From CAYPHA01 sp964410215 (GTDB lineage: Bacteria > Calditrichota > Calditrichia > Calditrichales > CAYPHA01), in the NCBI GenBank assembly GCA_964410215.1, contig CAYPHA010000112.1, forward strand, positions 1-10,438: a stretch of 10,438 bases of DNA, read 5' to 3'. The position numbers and the translations under genes are program-made. Each line of letters begins with the position of its first letter. Position 1 is the stretch's first letter. Positions 7,501 to 10,438 of this stretch are shown piece by piece. The notes under the pieces were generated by a model that was not told the origin of the DNA, did no database searches, and saw only the letters and a program-made list of their open reading frames with translations.

Positions 7501-7520
7501 CGCAGGCTCAGCAGCCTGCG
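7501..7520 (-). promoter_or_regulatory. GC-rich intergenic hairpin between the GldG-like and DUF4340 genes
   Basis: CGCAGGCT at 7501-7508 and AGCCTGCG at 7513-7520 are perfect inverted copies around a 4-base loop. ATCA at 7495-7498 and TGAT at 7521-7524 can add four more pairs across a 2-base bulge. The hairpin sits 24 nt after the GldG stop and about 50 nt before the DUF4340 start. No T-run follows on the transcribed strand, so it is not a textbook intrinsic terminator. It could be a partial attenuator, an RNA processing or 3'-end stability element, or a protein-binding palindrome. The stem itself is seen directly; its role is not. Confidence 0.55.
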
Positions 7521-7543
7521 TGATCTTCAGACAATACAGATTA

Positions 7544-9055
7544 TCAGGCTTTATTACGCCTTACGAATATCACAACGCCCATAATCACCACCAGAATCGG
7601 GATGGCGATGACAACCAGGTAAAACAGTGTTGAAACATCAGCCTGTGTCAGAGTCAGACGGCGATCATCAACCTCTTTCGGGCGGATGGATATCATATCC
7701 TCCTCTTCCGCCAGGTAATTAATCGTGTTCAGGAACAGGTCACTGTTCCCCTGGTTTTCTATATGCCCGTTCATGGCAAAATCAGAATCACCGAAAACGG
7801 CTAATGCGGTCTTACCTTTCGCCAGGCTTTTTTCAACCACAACACCTATCGTAACCGGCCCCTGCCTGTCCATGTCCTGATCAAAGGCAACGCGTCCCGA
7901 GGACCAGTCTGTTTCCGCCCAGCTGTTGGACGATGTTTGAAGCAGCTCGGTTACTGTAAATCCTTCCTTCTCCGCCATTGGTGTCACGGATGCGGCCTGG
8001 TCAAAAAAGGTCATCACAGAGAAACCTTTGGTTATCTCGTGATCGCCGTCGTATTGACTGACCAGCGGCATCGCAGGGCCGGCACCGAACAAGCGGCCGA
8101 CACCACTGGCATCAATTACTATATCGTTTCCTACCGTAACGTTGTAGTTCGTAAAAAAGTCCGCAACATCATCCGGACGTTTGGGATCCAGCAGGGCCAT
8201 CAGTTTGCCGCCGTTATCCAGGTAAGTGGCGATGGAATCCAATTCTCCCGGAAAGAATGATGTGGAAGGACGCACGATGACCAGAACGCTGCAACTGTCG
8301 GGTACCGATCCACTGCGTACCAGATTCAGTTCGCGCACGAGGTGGTTTTCATTTTTTATCGCATCTGCCGCCTTCTTATAGCCCTGCGGCGTATCGTCCT
8401 TTATGGATCGCTCACCGTGACCGCTGAGAAAATATATAACTTTATCCTGCTCTCTGGTCACTTTAATAATGGCATTCGTGATATTCGACTCCGATATTTC
8501 CGTAACCAATTCCCTTTTGATACCGCTTTCAATAACCAGTGTATTATACTGGGAAACCCCATATTGCTCGGTAATCTGCGGTTCTTCATCCGGATCGATC
8601 AGGTCATAAGTAAGGTTCGAAGAGGTGTAACTGTATTCATCGAGCTGATCTTTGGCCGAACTCTGATCGCTGGTCTTGAAAAAAGCCTTGATCTCAACCG
8701 GTTTTTCCAGGTTCTCCAGAATTTTTGTCGTTTGGTCGGACAGGCTCCAGAAGTTGTTGGACGTAAGATCCTTCCTGTAGTGCTGACTGGTCGTCACATA
8801 CGCAAGCATAGCGACAATGGCAACGGTGATCAGCACCTGAACCAGTACGTTCGAACCGTATTTAACGGACCTTACAGAGAGAATACGGTCCCGTGTTCTG
8901 TAATACATTACGATATAATAGGCTATGCCGCCGAGGCCGGCTACCAGAAATATCCAGTGTATGGTTCCCCATATATTGTTAATGGTATACCAGATCAATG
9001 CAGCCAAAACGAGCACAAGTCCGGCAATACCTGAAATTCGCGTTACATTATTCAT
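7544..9055 (-). CDS. GldG family ABC transport auxiliary protein
   Basis: The 503-residue protein starts with three membrane helices (about 8-25, 31-51 and 70-88), has a large extracytoplasmic domain (about 95-470) and ends in a fourth helix (about 476-498) with a basic tail. Recognisable motifs of the GldG/ABC_transp_aux family are YFLSGHGERS (208-217), YLDNGGKLMALLDP (278-291), VFGDSDFAMNG (420-430) and FLNTINYLAEEED (441-453). GldG works with GldA and GldF as an ABC transporter required for gliding in Flavobacterium, but family members are widespread in non-gliding bacteria, so the name should not be taken as proof of motility. An AGGAG Shine-Dalgarno lies 8 nt before the ATG. The gene follows the permease by 33 nt. 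Substrate unknown. Confidence 0.9.
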   Translation of the reverse strand: MNNVTRISGIAGLVLVLAALIWYTINNIWGTIHWIFLVAGLGGIAYYIVMYYRTRDRILSVRSVKYGSNVLVQVLITVAIVAMLAYVTTSQHYRKDLTSNNFWSLSDQTTKILENLEKPVEIKAFFKTSDQSSAKDQLDEYSYTSSNLTYDLIDPDEEPQITEQYGVSQYNTLVIESGIKRELVTEISESNITNAIIKVTREQDKVIYFLSGHGERSIKDDTPQGYKKAADAIKNENHLVRELNLVRSGSVPDSCSVLVIVRPSTSFFPGELDSIATYLDNGGKLMALLDPKRPDDVADFFTNYNVTVGNDIVIDASGVGRLFGAGPAMPLVSQYDGDHEITKGFSVMTFFDQAASVTPMAEKEGFTVTELLQTSSNSWAETDWSSGRVAFDQDMDRQGPVTIGVVVEKSLAKGKTALAVFGDSDFAMNGHIENQGNSDLFLNTINYLAEEEDMISIRPKEVDDRRLTLTQADVSTLFYLVVIAIPILVVIMGVVIFVRRNKA

Positions 9056-9088
9056 GTTTCCATCTCCTGTCTAACGATTATAATGCCC

Positions 9089-9871
9089 TTATGCGCGCCA
9101 TTTTACGGATTCAATAATTTTCAGAGAAAAATAGAGTCCGACAAAACAGAACAGGATATAATAAGCCAGATGACTGGTATCGATGATACCCTGCGCGAAA
9201 TCCTCAAAATGCGTGATAATGGAGATATAGCGCAGAACAGTACCGAGTGTTTCGCCAGCAAAATTTGCCCCCCAGCCGATCACCCACAACAGAAGCGATA
9301 ATCCGAAACCACCAATCGCGGCGATGATCTGGTTTTCCGTTGTCGTGGATATAAAGAGTCCCGCCGAGATAAAAGCCGCGCCCATTAAAATCAATCCGAT
9401 GTAACCGGAAAAAACCGGCCAGAATTCAGGATTTCCATAGGCAAAAAGGATGGCCTGAAAAAGCATGGTCGGTACCAGAAGCACGCCATAAAAGGCCAGA
9501 CCGGCCAGGAATTTCCCTAAAATGATCTGCAACGGTGTTATCGGTGAGGTATAGAGCAATTCTACTGTTCCCTGCCGTTTTTCTTCCGAATACAAACGCA
9601 TGGTAATGGCAGGCAGCGTAAATAGTGAAATCAATGCTATATTCCAGAAATAGGGACGAATCAGCTGCAGGTTCACATTGAACGTGGGAGGTGCCATGCG
9701 GTATTGCTGCGCCTGCATGGTCGCCATAAAAGCACGCGTTACAAAATCTGATACGTACAGGTAAAAGAAAACACCGGTCAGGGCAGTAAACAGTGCAATG
9801 ATCACATAGGCTATCGGTGAATAAAAGAACGTTCTGAATTCTTTGTTGAAAACGGCGAATGTAGCTCTCAT
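9089..9871 (-). CDS. ABC-2 type transporter permease (GldF-like)
   Basis: This 260-residue membrane protein has about six transmembrane helices (approximately 18-38, 73-92, 122-143, 155-175, 180-200 and 235-251). A cytoplasmic coupling segment, YSEEKRQGTVELLYTSPIT at 94-112, is the classic ABC-2 motif that contacts the ATPase. HFEDFAQGIIDTSH (221-234) before the last helix is typical of permeases paired with GldG-like proteins. The protein would form the channel with the ATPase encoded immediately upstream (1-nt gap) and work with the GldG-like protein downstream. A strong AGGAGG ribosome site for this gene lies inside the last codons of the ATPase. The ABC-2 assignment is firm; equivalence to GldF of Flavobacterium is probable from context, not proven. 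Confidence 0.9.
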   Translation of the reverse strand: MRATFAVFNKEFRTFFYSPIAYVIIALFTALTGVFFYLYVSDFVTRAFMATMQAQQYRMAPPTFNVNLQLIRPYFWNIALISLFTLPAITMRLYSEEKRQGTVELLYTSPITPLQIILGKFLAGLAFYGVLLVPTMLFQAILFAYGNPEFWPVFSGYIGLILMGAAFISAGLFISTTTENQIIAAIGGFGLSLLLWVIGWGANFAGETLGTVLRYISIITHFEDFAQGIIDTSHLAYYILFCFVGLYFSLKIIESVKWRA

Positions 9872-9872
9872 A

Positions 9873-10438
9873 TCAGGCCACCTCCTCTTCTTTTGTGGTC
9901 AGATGCAGGAAGATATCCTCAAGTGTGAACTTATCAGAGGAAAGTTCCAGCAGACCGAATCCGCTGTCAATGGCCGTTTTTGCTACCTGTTTGCGGATAT
10001 CGGCATCACTTTCGATCGTCACTCTGAACTGATTATCGGTATTCTTTTCCAGTTGTACCGATTTCACGAGTTCTATTCCCGTCAAGGTATCCATGATTTT
10101 CTTTTCTTCACCTTCCAGGAGAAGCAGAGTACGTTCACCACCTTTCAGACGGTTGGTAAGATTTTCGACCGTGTCCTCTGCAACCACACGTCCTTCGTTA
10201 ATGATGACAACCCGTTCGCAGGTTTGCTCGATCTCCGGCAAAATATGAGAAGACAGAATCACAGTGTGGTCGCCACGAAGATTCTTGATCAATTCACGGA
10301 TTTCGATGATCTGTTTTGGATCCAGTCCAACCGTCGGTTCGTCCAGAATTACGATCTTCGGATTGTTGAGCAGCGATTGTGCCAGCCCGACACGCTGTTT
10401 ATAGCCTTTTGACAGCTTACCGATCACCCGGTGCTGTA
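9873..10438 (-). CDS. ABC transporter ATP-binding protein (GldA/NatA-like), 5' end outside window
   Basis: About 188 codons of the C-terminal part are present. The reading frame stays open to the window edge, where codons for Gln-His-Arg precede a GTG at 10427. That GTG is an internal valine just before the signature motif, not a start. Visible motifs are the ABC signature LSKGYKQR (near 10415-10392), Walker B IVILDE (10355-10338), the D-loop TVGLDP and the H-loop SSH. A C-terminal extension follows with alternating beta and alpha segments (LLLEGEEKK, VTIESDADIR, FTLEDIFLHLT), as in ABC-2 exporter ATPases. Walker A and Q-loop must lie upstream outside the window. The stop is 1 nt from the permease ATG. 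The ATPase powers the transporter formed with the next two genes; substrate unknown. Confidence 0.94.
   Translation of the reverse strand, partial: QHRVIGKLSKGYKQRVGLAQSLLNNPKIVILDEPTVGLDPKQIIEIRELIKNLRGDHTVILSSHILPEIEQTCERVVIINEGRVVAEDTVENLTNRLKGGERTLLLLEGEEKKIMDTLTGIELVKSVQLEKNTDNQFRVTIESDADIRKQVAKTAIDSGFGLLELSSDKFTLEDIFLHLTTKEEEVA
9881..9886 (-). promoter_or_regulatory. Strong ribosome binding site of the permease, embedded in the ATPase gene
   Basis: AGGAGG on the minus strand is a full Shine-Dalgarno consensus ending 9 nt before the permease ATG at 9871. It also encodes part of the Glu-Glu-Val-Ala end of the ATPase, so termination of one gene and initiation of the next occur at the same spot. 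Confidence 0.75.

Noticed and set aside
7501..7520. Intrinsic (Rho-independent) terminator at the GldG/DUF4340 junction
   Set aside because: The stem is good, but the transcribed sequence after it (CATGATAGAATATG) has no U-run, so a standard terminator call is not justified; kept as a hairpin only.
8342..9034. Long plus-strand open frame of 230 codons
   Set aside because: It lies wholly opposite the GldG-family gene, whose family motifs are clear. The plus-strand translation has no recognisable domain and no ribosome site worth noting.
9843..10412. Plus-strand open frame of 189 codons
   Set aside because: It is antisense to the ABC ATPase, where Walker B, signature and H-loop are intact on the minus strand.
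9873..10427. A complete ATPase gene starting with GTG at 10427
   Set aside because: The frame is open upstream to the window edge, and this GTG is a valine directly before the signature motif; Walker A would be missing, so the gene is simply cut by the window.
7544..10438. Calling the organism a gliding bacterium from GldA/F/G-like genes
   Set aside because: GldG-family ABC systems occur in many non-gliding bacteria, and none of the other gliding genes (gldB, gldJ-N, sprA) are present here.

Overview
The window is a densely packed bacterial segment in which every supported gene lies on the minus strand, so transcription runs from high to low coordinates. The gene set is a GldA/F/G-like ABC export module, a DUF4340 protein, a complete batABCDE set, a SPOR-domain lipoprotein and the start of a MATE transporter. 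This points to a Gram-negative, diderm bacterium of the Fibrobacteres-Chlorobi-Bacteroidetes (FCB) type, possibly one of its uncultured relatives such as Marinimicrobia, Calditrichota or KSB1. The phylum is inferred from gene content only, and no rRNA or other marker is present. Base composition looks moderate in GC and even across the window, with no sign of recent transfer.

Layout in transcription order. (1) 10438-9873: 3' part of an ABC ATPase whose start and Walker A lie outside the window. (2) 9871-9089: six-helix ABC-2 type permease. (3) 9055-7544: GldG-family auxiliary membrane protein. (4) 7543-7452: 92-nt gap with a perfect 8-bp GC-rich hairpin. (5) 7451-6111: DUF4340 protein built from three copies of one unit. 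(6) 6111-5116 and 5104-4091: BatA and BatB, paired membrane-anchored VWA proteins with intact MIDAS residues. (7) 4074-3283: BatC, a TPR protein with a long Gln/Glu tract. (8) 3280-1472: BatD, with a large periplasmic part, one membrane helix and a cytoplasmic tail. (9) 1475-720: BatE, TPR plus two membrane helices plus an SH3-like domain. (10) 678-157: SPOR lipoprotein. (11) 111-1: first 37 residues of a MATE transporter. No gene-free stretch exceeds 92 nt.

Spacing is operon-like: a 1-nt gap between ATPase and permease, a 1-nt overlap between DUF4340 and batA, a 2-nt gap between batC and batD, and a 4-nt overlap between batD and batE. I corrected two starts. batD most likely begins at ATG 3280, which has a well-spaced Shine-Dalgarno, rather than at the upstream TTG 3289. 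batB most likely begins at ATG 5104 rather than TTG 5110. batE really does seem to use TTG.

How the genes may work together (inference): the ABC ATPase, permease, GldG-like protein and DUF4340 protein would form one inner-membrane complex. The Bat proteins would form a second, with VWA and TPR domains serving as protein-interaction surfaces at the periplasmic face. The SPOR and SH3-like domains at the end of the cluster hint at a link to peptidoglycan. The MoxR AAA+ ATPase and DUF58 protein that often precede bat genes are not in the window; the ABC/DUF4340 module occupies that place.
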